A DNA stretch of 64,000 nt from JABDIY01 sp963803845. Lineage in GTDB: Bacteria > Actinomycetota > Acidimicrobiia > Acidimicrobiales > SZUA-35. The position numbers were made by a program, and so were the translations under genes. Location: NCBI GenBank assembly GCA_963803845.1, contig CAWDNZ010000005.1, forward strand, positions 434,001 through 498,000, in the 5' to 3' direction. A model generated the notes under the pieces. That model was not told where the DNA came from. It saw only the letters and a list, made by a program, of their open reading frames with translations, and made no database searches. Each line of letters starts with the position of its first letter. Position 1 is the first letter of the stretch. Shown in pieces: positions 54,784 through 62,858 of this stretch.

Positions 54784-56982
54784 GTGGTTGAGACCTACGT
54801 CACCGTTGGGGAATTGCAGTACGGCGAGTCGCTGCACCGCTTCATCGTCGACGAGGCGTTGCCCGGATCGGGAGTTTCTGCGGACGCCTTCTTCGGTGGC
54901 ATGGACCGCCTGATCAGCCGCTTTGGCGGGAAGAACGCCGAACTGCTGGCGGAACGGAATCGGCTGCAGTCGGCGATCGATGGCTGGCATCGTGAACGGG
55001 CCGGCCAGCCCCATGATGCGGCCGCCTATAAGGCGTTTCTGGAAGAGATCGGGTATCTCCTGCCGCCGGCGGAGGACGTGCAGGTGGCAACGGTCAACGT
55101 CGACCCCGAGATCGCCCTGGTCGCTGGGCCTCAGCTGGTGGTGCCGGTGATGAATGCCCGCTATGCGATCAATGCTGCCAATGCCCGCTGGGGTTCTCTC
55201 TATGACGCCCTGTATGGAACCGACGCGATGGGGGACCTTCCCGCCCCCGGCCCGTATGATCCGGCCCGCGGGGACCGGGTCATCGCCTTCGCCAAAGCCT
55301 TTCTAGATGACGTTGTCCCGCTGACACAGGGGTCGCATGCCGATGCGGTTCGTTATCGAATCGAAAGCGGCTCACTGGTCGCCGACCTCGGCGACGGGCA
55401 GTTCTCGGGACTTGATGACCCGGAACTCTTCCAGGGCTACCGAGGCGATGCGACCGAACCGACCCACGTTTTGCTTCGTCACCACGGGCTTGGTATTCAA
55501 CTGCTGGTCGATCGGGACCACGATGTTGGCTCGGCCGATTCGGCTGGGGTGGCCGACGTGATCATGGAGTCGGCCCTCACCAGCATCATGGACTGTGAGG
55601 ATTCGGTGGCTGCGGTGGATGCCGAAGACAAAGCACTCGCGTACCGGAACTGGCTGGGTCTGTTGCGCGGCGATCTCGAAGAAGTTGTCACCAAGGGCGA
55701 CCGAACGTTCACGCGGACCATGGCACCCGACGAGACCTTCATCAGCCCTGACGGCACGGGCACGGTGACCGTTCCCGGCAGAGCCGTGATGCTGGTTCGC
55801 AACGTCGGCCACCTCATGACAACATCCGCAGTGCTCACCGCCGACGGCGCCCAGATCCCCGAGGGGCTCTTGGACTCGATGATGACCACCCTCTGCGGGC
55901 TGCACGATCTTCGAGCCAGTGGCGGCAAACGGAACTCGCGAACCGGGAGTTTCTACGTAGTCAAGCCGAAGATGCACGGCCCGGCAGAAGTGGCGTTCAC
56001 CGATCAGGTCTTCACGTTCGTGGAAGGGGTTCTCGGTCTCGAAGCCAACACGGTGAAGCTGGGCATCATGGACGAGGAACGGCGGACCACGCTTAACCTT
56101 GCTGCCTGCATCGAGGCGGCAAAGGATCGGGTGGCGTTCATCAACACCGGGTTCCTCGACCGCACCGGAGACGAGATCCACACCTCCATGGAGGCCGGAC
56201 CCATGGTGCGCAAGGCCGACATGAAGGCCCAGCGGTGGATCAATGCCTATGAGGACTGGAACGTGGACACCGGACTGGCCTGTGGGCTTCGGGGCCGCGC
56301 CCAGATCGGTAAGGGAATGTGGGCCGCCCCCGATCGCATGGCGGCAATGCTGGCGGAGAAGATCGGCCATCCCCGGGCAGGAGCGAACTGCGCATGGGTT
56401 CCATCGCCAACTGCGGCAACGCTGCACGCCACCCACTATCACCGGGTGTTGGTGGACGATGTGCAGGCAAACCTGCAGGTAAACCTCTCTAGCGACGGCC
56501 CCCGGGCAACAGTCGATGATCTTCTGCGAATTCCCGTTGCTGCCAACCAACCGTGGAGCGACGAAGACATCCAGGCCGAACTGGACAACAACGCCCAGGG
56601 CATCCTCGGCTACGTGGTCCGCTGGGTTGATCAGGGCGTTGGCTGCTCCAAGGTGCCCGATATCAATGATGTTGGCCTCATGGAGGATCGCGCCACCTGT
56701 CGGATCTCCAGCCAGCACATGGCCAATTGGTTGCGTCATGGTGTGGTCGACGCCGGCCGCATACAGAACACCATGAAGAAGATGGCTGCAGTGGTGGATG
56801 GCCAGAACGCCGGCGATGACGCCTATGAACCGATGGCTCCCGACTTCGACGGACCGGCCTTTCGGGCCGCGTGCGAGCTTGTACTCAGCGGAACCGAACA
56901 GCCATCGGGCTATACCGAACCCATACTTCACACCCGCCGCCTCCAGAAAAAGGCCAGTGAACGAACAAAGGAAAACGGATGA
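54784..56982 (+). CDS. glcB: Malate synthase G
   Basis: A 732-residue monomeric malate synthase that makes malate from glyoxylate and acetyl-CoA. It has the family text LLRHHGLGIQLLVDRDHDVG, DCEDSVAAVDAEDKALAYRNWLGL (Mg-binding acidic region), MHGPAEVAFTDQVF, LGIMDEERRTTLNL, AWVPSPTAATLHATHYH and ENRATCRIS-type ending (MEDRATCRISSQHMANWL). Length fits the G isoform. It is the first gene of the glycolate operon and overlaps glcG by four bases. Start GTG 54784. Confidence 0.96.
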   Translation: MVETYVTVGELQYGESLHRFIVDEALPGSGVSADAFFGGMDRLISRFGGKNAELLAERNRLQSAIDGWHRERAGQPHDAAAYKAFLEEIGYLLPPAEDVQVATVNVDPEIALVAGPQLVVPVMNARYAINAANARWGSLYDALYGTDAMGDLPAPGPYDPARGDRVIAFAKAFLDDVVPLTQGSHADAVRYRIESGSLVADLGDGQFSGLDDPELFQGYRGDATEPTHVLLRHHGLGIQLLVDRDHDVGSADSAGVADVIMESALTSIMDCEDSVAAVDAEDKALAYRNWLGLLRGDLEEVVTKGDRTFTRTMAPDETFISPDGTGTVTVPGRAVMLVRNVGHLMTTSAVLTADGAQIPEGLLDSMMTTLCGLHDLRASGGKRNSRTGSFYVVKPKMHGPAEVAFTDQVFTFVEGVLGLEANTVKLGIMDEERRTTLNLAACIEAAKDRVAFINTGFLDRTGDEIHTSMEAGPMVRKADMKAQRWINAYEDWNVDTGLACGLRGRAQIGKGMWAAPDRMAAMLAEKIGHPRAGANCAWVPSPTAATLHATHYHRVLVDDVQANLQVNLSSDGPRATVDDLLRIPVAANQPWSDEDIQAELDNNAQGILGYVVRWVDQGVGCSKVPDINDVGLMEDRATCRISSQHMANWLRHGVVDAGRIQNTMKKMAAVVDGQNAGDDAYEPMAPDFDGPAFRAACELVLSGTEQPSGYTEPILHTRRLQKKASERTKENG

Positions 56983-57404
56983 GTATTACCCTGGATCAGG
57001 CCCGCACCATCATCACAGCCACTCGGGCGTCCGGCGCCGAGCACAACCTCAAGCCGCTCTCGGTGGTTGTGCTCGACGCCGGTGGTCACGTGACCGCATT
57101 CGAGCGCGAAGATGGGTCGTCAAACAAACGTTTCGAGATCGCCCACGGCAAGGCCCACGGGGCTGTGGCGTTGGGGATGGGAAGCAGAGCCATGATGAAC
57201 CGGGCCGAAACCCAGCCGTACTTCATCGCCGCCGCCGGTGCCGTGGCTGGACCGCTGGTGCCAGTGCCCGGCGGGGTCCTGGTCAAGAATGCCGACGGTC
57301 TCACGATTGGGGCGGTTGGTGTAAGCGGCGACACGTCGGACAACGACGAGATTGCAGCAGTAGCCGGAATTCAGGCGGCGGGACTTGAAGCGGTGACCGG
57401 ATGA
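56979..57404 (+). CDS. glcG: GlcG/HbpS family heme-binding protein (DUF336)
   Basis: A 141-residue protein that matches GlcG: ITLDQARTIITATRASGAEHNLKPLSVVVLDAGGHVTAFERED, then GKAHGAVALGMGS, and VPGGVLVKNADGLTIGAVGVSGDTSDNDE. In E. coli the role of GlcG is unknown; some relatives bind heme. No signal peptide. It is tightly coupled to glcB and glcD by ATGA overlaps. Confidence 0.9.
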   Translation: MSITLDQARTIITATRASGAEHNLKPLSVVVLDAGGHVTAFEREDGSSNKRFEIAHGKAHGAVALGMGSRAMMNRAETQPYFIAAAGAVAGPLVPVPGGVLVKNADGLTIGAVGVSGDTSDNDEIAAVAGIQAAGLEAVTG

Positions 57405-58915
57405 GCGTCGTCGCTGGCCTCCGCCGTCGTATTGCCGAGGTTCTGCCCCGCTTGGTCGAGCCCCTGACCGAAGAGGAGGCCGCGATCCAGGACCTTCTTT
57501 CCGATCTGCGGACCGCCCTCAGCCCCGAGCGGGTGCAGTTCGACGCCGCCGGTCGTTCGCTCCATAGCAAGGACGCTTCGGTCTTCAAAGGCGGTGTTGC
57601 GGGACCCACGTGTTTCCCGATCACGACCGCCGAGGTACAGGCAATCATGCGTATCGCCGCCGAACACGGACGGGCCACGGTTCCTCGCGGTGCCGGCACG
57701 GGACTGGCCGGGGGAGCGATCCCGCTGGGCGCTCCGGTGGTAGTGGTTCTGACGAAGATGAACAACATTCTGGAAATCGACGTTGACAACCGCATCGCCT
57801 GGGTGGAACCAGGCGTGGTCAACCTCGACCTCACTCGCCACCTCACTCCCATGGGATACCACTTCGCCCCGGACCCAAGCAGCCAGCAGGTGTGCACAAT
57901 CGGCGGCAACGTCGCCAATAACTCCGGTGGTCCGCACTGCCTGGCCTACGGCGTCACCAATGCCCACGTGCAGGCCATGGAGGTGGTGCTGCCGGACGGA
58001 CAGGTGGCCATGCTCGGCGGGCTGGACCCCGAACCGGCCGGGCTAGATCTGCGGGGCGTTTTCGTCGGTAGCGAAGGCACGCTTGGCATTTGCACCAAGG
58101 TGGCGGTCCGAATCACCCGCAACCGACCCGCGGTGAAGACATTGCTGCTCAGCTTCAACACCATCGCCGACGCCGCCAATACCGTCTCTGGCATCATCGC
58201 CGCCGGCATCGTTCCGGCGGCCTTGGAAGTGATGGATCAGAAGATCACCGTGGCCGTGGAAAACTATGTGAACGCCGGCTACCCCCGCGACGCCGGAGCA
58301 GTACTTCTGGCCGAGGTGGACGGGTACGCCTATGGCATCGCCATCGACGCCGCCAGCATTGCGGCCATCGGCCAAGCGAACGGGGCGCTGGAGATCAGAG
58401 AGGCTGCCACCGAGGAAGAGCGAGCGCTGTTGTGGAAGGGTCGTAAAACCGCCTTCGGGGCCATCGCCCAACTCGCCCCGGACTACTACCTGCATGACAC
58501 GGTGGTGCCCCGTTCGGAACTGGCCAACGTGCTCGCCAAGGTCTACGAGATCGCCGACCGCTATGACCTGGTGGTCATGAACGTTTTCCATGCCGGCGAT
58601 GGAAACCTTCATCCGCTCTTACTGTTCGATGCTCGGGACGATGGGGTGCTGGACCGGGTGCACGCCGCCGGTAAGGAGATCGTGGAGGCATCGATGGATG
58701 CCGGGGGAGTGCTGTCGGGCGAGCACGGGGTTGGCGTGGAGAAGCAGGCTTACATGGGTCGTATGTTCTCCGATGACGACCTGGACCATCAGGATCGCCT
58801 GCGGAAAGCATTCGACCCCACCTGCCGGGCCAATCCCGGGAAAGTGATTCCAATGGGTCACAGCTGTGCCGATATCCAAGCGCTCCGCCGGGTTCCCACG
58901 GGAGTCTGGGGATGA
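57401..58915 (+). CDS. glcD: Glycolate oxidase subunit GlcD (FAD-binding)
   Basis: A 504-residue FAD protein of the PCMH family, the catalytic subunit that oxidises glycolate to glyoxylate. FAD segments are PRGAGTGLAGGAIPLGAP (near 87-104) and GSEGTLGICTKVAVRI (near 223-238). The end DPTCRANPGKVIPM matches the family. A C-terminal region with VMNVFHAGDGNLHPLLLFD and GGVLSGEHGVGVEK is the typical active-site portion. D-lactate dehydrogenases share the fold, but linked glcB, glcE, glcF make glycolate the likely substrate. Confidence 0.95.
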   Translation: MSVVAGLRRRIAEVLPRLVEPLTEEEAAIQDLLSDLRTALSPERVQFDAAGRSLHSKDASVFKGGVAGPTCFPITTAEVQAIMRIAAEHGRATVPRGAGTGLAGGAIPLGAPVVVVLTKMNNILEIDVDNRIAWVEPGVVNLDLTRHLTPMGYHFAPDPSSQQVCTIGGNVANNSGGPHCLAYGVTNAHVQAMEVVLPDGQVAMLGGLDPEPAGLDLRGVFVGSEGTLGICTKVAVRITRNRPAVKTLLLSFNTIADAANTVSGIIAAGIVPAALEVMDQKITVAVENYVNAGYPRDAGAVLLAEVDGYAYGIAIDAASIAAIGQANGALEIREAATEEERALLWKGRKTAFGAIAQLAPDYYLHDTVVPRSELANVLAKVYEIADRYDLVVMNVFHAGDGNLHPLLLFDARDDGVLDRVHAAGKEIVEASMDAGGVLSGEHGVGVEKQAYMGRMFSDDDLDHQDRLRKAFDPTCRANPGKVIPMGHSCADIQALRRVPTGVWG

Positions 58916-59850
58916 ATGCTTCCGGACTTGCCGGTAGGACGATCACCCATGAGGTGAAGCATTTCGCCACGCTTGTTGGAAGCGACGATCCTGTTGCCGT
59001 CGAGGGCAACAGGACGCGTTGGGCCACCGGTGGACCAACCATGGGCTCGCCCCGGATCATCAAAGCCCCGGCGGGGGTGGTCCAGTACCAACCCGACGAG
59101 ATGACCGTCAAAGTCTTGGCGGGGACCACGGTGGCGGAATTGGATCGTGCACTTGCGGAAGAAGGTCAGCGGACCGCTCTTCCCCAACGGGGCGGCACGG
59201 TGGGCGGCGCTCTGGCCGTCGGTGAGAACCACTCGAACATGCTGGCCGTTGGCGCCCTCCGGAACGCCGTTCTGAAGGTCACCTACATCTCCGCCGATGG
59301 CAAAGTGGTCTCCGGCGGCGGCGCAACCGTGAAGAACGTCTCGGGGTTTGACATTCCCCGCCTGATCGTTGGCTCACTCGGGACCCTGGGGTGCATCGCT
59401 GAAGTGATCCTGCGCACCAACCCGATTCCGCCGGTCAGCCGCTGGTTCCACACCGGCGCGGACCCCTTCGTTGTTTACAACGAACTCCTGGATCCTGGCG
59501 CGATCCTTTGGGACGGCACCGCCACCTGGTTATTGCTGGAGGGCCACGAGGTAGACGTGGATCAGCAGGCATCGGCCGTCGCCGGATTAGGCGAACTCAC
59601 CGCTGTCGACGGGCCGCCCGAAGAACCGGGATTGCACCGGTGGTCGTTGCCGCCAGCCGATCTCAGAGCGGCCATGGCAAACTTCGACGGGCCCGCTCTC
59701 GCTTCGATTGGCGTTGGCACCGTGTGGGCCAGCGAACCCCAGCCCGAGAGCCCGTTCTCGCCTGCAGTTGAGTCGATACACGATCGCATGAAAACATTCT
59801 TCGACCCCGGCCGGCGCCTCAATCCCGGTCGTCAACCGGGCAGAGGGTAA
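58912..59850 (+). CDS. glcE: Glycolate oxidase subunit GlcE (FAD-binding)
   Basis: A 312-residue FAD-binding subunit that is shorter than GlcD. It has QYQPDEMTVKVLAGTTVAELDRALAEEGQRTALP, VGGALAVGENHSNMLAVGALRNAVL and GATVKNVSGFDIPRLIVGSLGTLG, typical of the family, and ends FFDPGRRLNPGRQ. It passes electrons from GlcD to the iron-sulfur subunit. It overlaps glcD by four bases; glcF begins four bases after the stop. Confidence 0.93.
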   Translation: MNASGLAGRTITHEVKHFATLVGSDDPVAVEGNRTRWATGGPTMGSPRIIKAPAGVVQYQPDEMTVKVLAGTTVAELDRALAEEGQRTALPQRGGTVGGALAVGENHSNMLAVGALRNAVLKVTYISADGKVVSGGGATVKNVSGFDIPRLIVGSLGTLGCIAEVILRTNPIPPVSRWFHTGADPFVVYNELLDPGAILWDGTATWLLLEGHEVDVDQQASAVAGLGELTAVDGPPEEPGLHRWSLPPADLRAAMANFDGPALASIGVGTVWASEPQPESPFSPAVESIHDRMKTFFDPGRRLNPGRQPGRG

Positions 59851-59854
59851 CGCC

Positions 59855-61021
59855 ATGGACCTGAAGCTCGACGACGACGAACTGAACATGTGTGTTCAGT
59901 GCGGGCTGTGCCTTCCCCACTGCCCCACCTACCGGGTGACCGGCGAGGAGGCCAAGTCTCCCCGAGGTCGGATCCACTTGATGCGCGAGGTGCAGTTGCA
60001 TGGTGCACCGGTGACCGCCGAGGTGTTGAATTCTTTCGAGACCTGTGTGCAATGCCGCGGTTGTGAGCCGGCATGTCCCTCCGGGGTGCCCTACGGCCAC
60101 CTGATGGAACGAACCCGCGAGGCGCTGGCCGATGACGGGCAGATGACCCCCCTGTGGCAGCGACTGGCGATGAAGCCCCTGGGCCATCCCCACGTTCTGG
60201 GGGCCGGATCCAAAGCCATCGCTGCAGCCCAGCGCCTGCATCTGATCCCGAAGCGGTTGGGGATCAGTGCCGACGTGCCGTTCCGACAGAGTCCGCTCAC
60301 CCCATCGGGGACCGACGTGATCATGTTCACCGGCTGCGTGATGGACGCCTGGCAGCGCAACGTGCACCAGGCCGGCCAAAAGGTTTTGGAAGCCGCCGGA
60401 TTTGGCGTAACGCCGAGCGGCCCCATGGCGCCGTGCTGCGGCGCCCTGCACGCCCACGCCGGCTTGGCCAACGACACCCGCTCCTTCGCCAGGAGCATGA
60501 TGGAGGCCTTTTCCACAGGTGCGCTCGCCGCTGCCCCGATCATCGTTGATTCCGCCGGTTGCGGGGCGCAGATGAAGGACTACGGCCATTTGCTGGGCAC
60601 CTCGGAGGCAGAGGCGTTCAGCGCTCGCGTGTTCGACATCTGTGAATTCCTCGCTCAGAACCTCGACCAGCTGCCAGCGGGCACAAAGCTGCCTCACACG
60701 GTGGCTGTCCAGGATCCGTGTCATCTCCGCCATGTGCAGCGAGTGCATCAGGCCACCCGTGATGTGCTGGGTCGGTATGTCCCCAACCTGGTGGAACTGG
60801 ACGATGACGGGCTCTGTTGTGGAGCCGGTGGAGCCTATTCGGTGATGCAACCCGAGCTGGCTGGACAGATCCGCGACCGGAAGGTCGATGCCATCAACGC
60901 CAAGAAGCCGGATTTCGTAGCCAGTGCCAATCCAGGGTGCTCAATGCACTTGGGGGCGGCGGGTGTGCCCACTATCCACCCGATGGAGTTGGTAGCCCGT
61001 GCTCTCGGATTTGAGCACTAG
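59855..61021 (+). CDS. glcF: Glycolate oxidase iron-sulfur subunit GlcF
   Basis: A 388-residue subunit with two 4Fe-4S motifs (CVQCGLCLPHCPTYR near residue 12, CVQCRGCEPACPSG near 65) and two CCG domains (GPMAPCCGALHAHAG and DGLCCGAGGAYSV, plus DPCHLRHVQ). It relays electrons to the respiratory quinone pool. It is the last gene of the glcBGDEF operon. A terminator-like hairpin lies 42 bases after the stop. Confidence 0.95.
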   Translation: MDLKLDDDELNMCVQCGLCLPHCPTYRVTGEEAKSPRGRIHLMREVQLHGAPVTAEVLNSFETCVQCRGCEPACPSGVPYGHLMERTREALADDGQMTPLWQRLAMKPLGHPHVLGAGSKAIAAAQRLHLIPKRLGISADVPFRQSPLTPSGTDVIMFTGCVMDAWQRNVHQAGQKVLEAAGFGVTPSGPMAPCCGALHAHAGLANDTRSFARSMMEAFSTGALAAAPIIVDSAGCGAQMKDYGHLLGTSEAEAFSARVFDICEFLAQNLDQLPAGTKLPHTVAVQDPCHLRHVQRVHQATRDVLGRYVPNLVELDDDGLCCGAGGAYSVMQPELAGQIRDRKVDAINAKKPDFVASANPGCSMHLGAAGVPTIHPMELVARALGFEH

Positions 61022-61062
61022 ACGCATCTGAGCACTGCTCGCTCCTGGGCCAAAACGCAGGA

Positions 61063-61093
61063 AAGCCCGGACCCCCACTGGGGATCCGGGCTT
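61063..61093 (-). terminator. Bidirectional terminator between glcF and hup
   Basis: AAGCCCGGA (61063-61071) and TCCGGGCTT (61085-61093) pair over nine bases with a further CCCC/GGGG inside. On the minus strand a T-rich stretch follows, fitting termination of the HU gene. Plus-strand use for glcF is possible. Confidence 0.8.
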
Positions 61094-61105
61094 ACGGTGC
61101 GAGAT

Positions 61106-61399
61106 CTACCGGGTCTTCTTGGAGCCCAACAGCCATTCCTTCATGGGGGCGGACGTAGCGAGCTTGAGCGAGCGGCTCTTGCCGATCTTCAGTGGCTCGC
61201 CGGTCTGCGGGTTGCGTCCGGTCCGGGGAGCGCGCTCGCCCATGGAGAACGTTCCGAAGCCCGGCCATGCGACCTTCTCGCCGCTCTTGACGGTCTCGGC
61301 GGCGTGGTCGAAGAAGGCAGCGAGGACGGCCTCGGTGGTCTTCTTGTCGGCGTCGGCCTTGTCAGCAACGCTCGAGATCAGTTCAGCTTTTGTAGCCAT
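61106..61399 (-). CDS. hup: HU family DNA-binding protein
   Basis: A 97-residue histone-like protein. MATKAELISSVADKADADKKTTEAVLAAFF is the dimerising helix part, GEKVAWPGFGTFSMGERAPRTGRNPQTGE the beta arm with the Arg-Asn-Pro tip, and KSRSLKLATSAPMKEWL the last strand and helix. It bends and compacts DNA. There is no long Lys/Ala-rich tail as found in mycobacterial HupB. ATG 61399 has GAGGAG upstream. A hairpin CGCACC/GGTGCG (61439-61459) lies in its leader. Confidence 0.93.
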   Translation of the reverse strand: MATKAELISSVADKADADKKTTEAVLAAFFDHAAETVKSGEKVAWPGFGTFSMGERAPRTGRNPQTGEPLKIGKSRSLKLATSAPMKEWLLGSKKTR

Positions 61400-61679
61400 T
61401 TCAACTCCTCTTGCACAAATGTGCGGGTTTGGGATTAACGCACCACGAATGGCGGTGCGAGCATTAGGTAAGCAGCGTTTCTGGCCAAGGTGGCGGATTC
61501 CGCCCATATTTGCTGAGCAATCTCCAAATCCGTGCCCTCAACCCCGCTATCTATACGGGCCTGTTTTCCACAGCCCCGTAGGTACGGGCGTTGTGGGGTC
61601 CAGCGCGCAACGAGGGTGAACGGAGTGACATTTGGCGGCTGCGTTCTCCTCGGCAAATCGCCGTGCGAAACTTATTGGG
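61400..61679. other. Intergenic region between hup and the lipoprotein gene
   Basis: No gene is seen in this 280-base divergent gap. It holds a 6-bp hairpin in the hup leader (61439-61459) and a small palindrome CCCGTA-GG-TACGGG (61575-61588). Promoters are presumably present; none is distinctive. Confidence 0.5.
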
Positions 61680-62291
61680 ATGATTCACAAGACCGGCGCA
61701 GCCATGATCGCATTTGCAATCTTGTTAGGAGCTTGTGGCTCCTCTGACGATTTGGCCCAACAGTCCGAGGATCAAACGGTCGACGGTGCCATGGATAGTG
61801 ACGCCGATGCCGTGGATGGCGAGATGGATCCCATGGACGGAGATGCCGATGCCATGGGTGAGATGAACATGGGCGACATCAATGCCACTCCTGCTGATGA
61901 AGTTGCAGACGCTGAGTTGCAGACTGGATCGTTCGAACTGCTGGAGACCCGGCCGTCGGGCTACGACGATCTCACCGGATCGGCGGCGATCGCGCGGTCA
62001 CCGGCCGGAACAACCGTGACTATTGAACTGCAGGGCCTCGAGCCGGAAGTTGACTACATCGCCCACCTCCACAGCGGCGAATGCAGCACCACCAGCGACC
62101 ACTACATGTTCGATCTTTCGGGACCGGCCACACCACCAAACGAGATTCATCTTGCATTTACCTCCGCTGCTGACGGCTCGGGTTCGATGACCGCCGAGAA
62201 CGATGCCACTGCAGGGCCGGAAGGCCAATCGGTCATCGTCCACCGCTCCGACTTGCTCGACAACAAGATCGCCTGTGCTCAGTTCTCCTAG
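61680..62291 (+). CDS. Lipoprotein with Met/Asp-rich linker and SOD/CHRD-like domain
   Basis: A 203-residue secreted lipoprotein: signal peptide with lipobox LLGAC (Cys19), then an acidic low-complexity stretch (residues about 35-75) unusually rich in Asp and Met (DGAMDSDADAV, GEMDPMDGDADAMGEMNMGD), then a compact domain TVTIELQGLEPEVDYIAHLHSGECS...NEIHLAFTSAADGSGSM...VIVHRSDLLDNKIACAQF. The domain has the text of the copper/zinc superoxide dismutase-like or CHRD beta fold, with HLH and VH but not all catalytic His. Met-rich linkers can bind Cu(I). The CopC-like gene overlaps its end, supporting a copper-related envelope role. The ATG is one of two possibilities. Confidence 0.75.
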   Translation: MIHKTGAAMIAFAILLGACGSSDDLAQQSEDQTVDGAMDSDADAVDGEMDPMDGDADAMGEMNMGDINATPADEVADAELQTGSFELLETRPSGYDDLTGSAAIARSPAGTTVTIELQGLEPEVDYIAHLHSGECSTTSDHYMFDLSGPATPPNEIHLAFTSAADGSGSMTAENDATAGPEGQSVIVHRSDLLDNKIACAQFS

Positions 62292-62823
62292 CGGAACCCG
62301 CCGGGTCACCGCACTCCTGTTCTTCGCATTACTCCTCCTTCCGCTTTTTGCGGTGCCGGCGTTCGCTCACGGTGGCATCGTTCAGGGCGTCCCCGGTCCG
62401 GGCCAGAGCGTCGGTGGCACGGTGGAAAACGTCCAGTTGCTCTTTGCCGAACCGGTAAATGAGGCGGTGGTGACCGTCGAGGATTCGAATGGGGTGCTTC
62501 TTGCCGGAACACTCAATCAACCCGTCTCCAATCTGTTGGAGTTGTCGACCAGTGGCATCACTGTGAACGATGACTACATCGTGCGCTACTTCGTGACCTT
62601 CGATGATGGCGTGGAGTTCAGCTCGGCCTACCAATTCACGTATTCGGAGAGTTCGCCCGCCCCTCTGCCAATCGACCCTGCTTCGGTAGCGCTCTCCCGA
62701 GGCCTGAGTGTCCCCGGTCTGCTCATCGGGCTCGCAGCCGCCATCGTCGTTCTCTTACTACTGCGCCTCGTGCTTCGGTTGAAGCAGTTCCGCTCCGTCG
62801 GCAGCGCCGCAATCTCCGCCTAG
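62275..62823 (+). CDS. CopC-like copper resistance domain membrane protein
   Basis: A 182-residue exported protein. Signal peptide with cleavage after AFA leaves mature HGGIVQGVPGPGQSV, so the N-terminal His that forms the copper site in CopC is kept. The beta sandwich (LLFAEPVNEAVVTVEDSNGVLLAG, YIVRYFVTFDDGVEFSSAYQFTY) lacks the later Asp/His ligands of CopC. The C-terminus has a transmembrane helix (VPGLLIGLAAAIVVLLLLRLVLRL), giving a membrane-tethered domain. GTG 62275 overlaps the lipoprotein stop, and RR before the hydrophobic core fits Sec export. Confidence 0.78.
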   Translation: MLSSPSGTRRVTALLFFALLLLPLFAVPAFAHGGIVQGVPGPGQSVGGTVENVQLLFAEPVNEAVVTVEDSNGVLLAGTLNQPVSNLLELSTSGITVNDDYIVRYFVTFDDGVEFSSAYQFTYSESSPAPLPIDPASVALSRGLSVPGLLIGLAAAIVVLLLLRLVLRLKQFRSVGSAAISA

Positions 62824-62858
62824 GAACACATTCAGGCCGAGACCGGTTACACAGGCTC

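Noticed and set aside
55372..56931. Long open frame antisense to malate synthase (519 codons)
   Set aside because: Same reason: shadow of a conserved gene, no recognisable motif.
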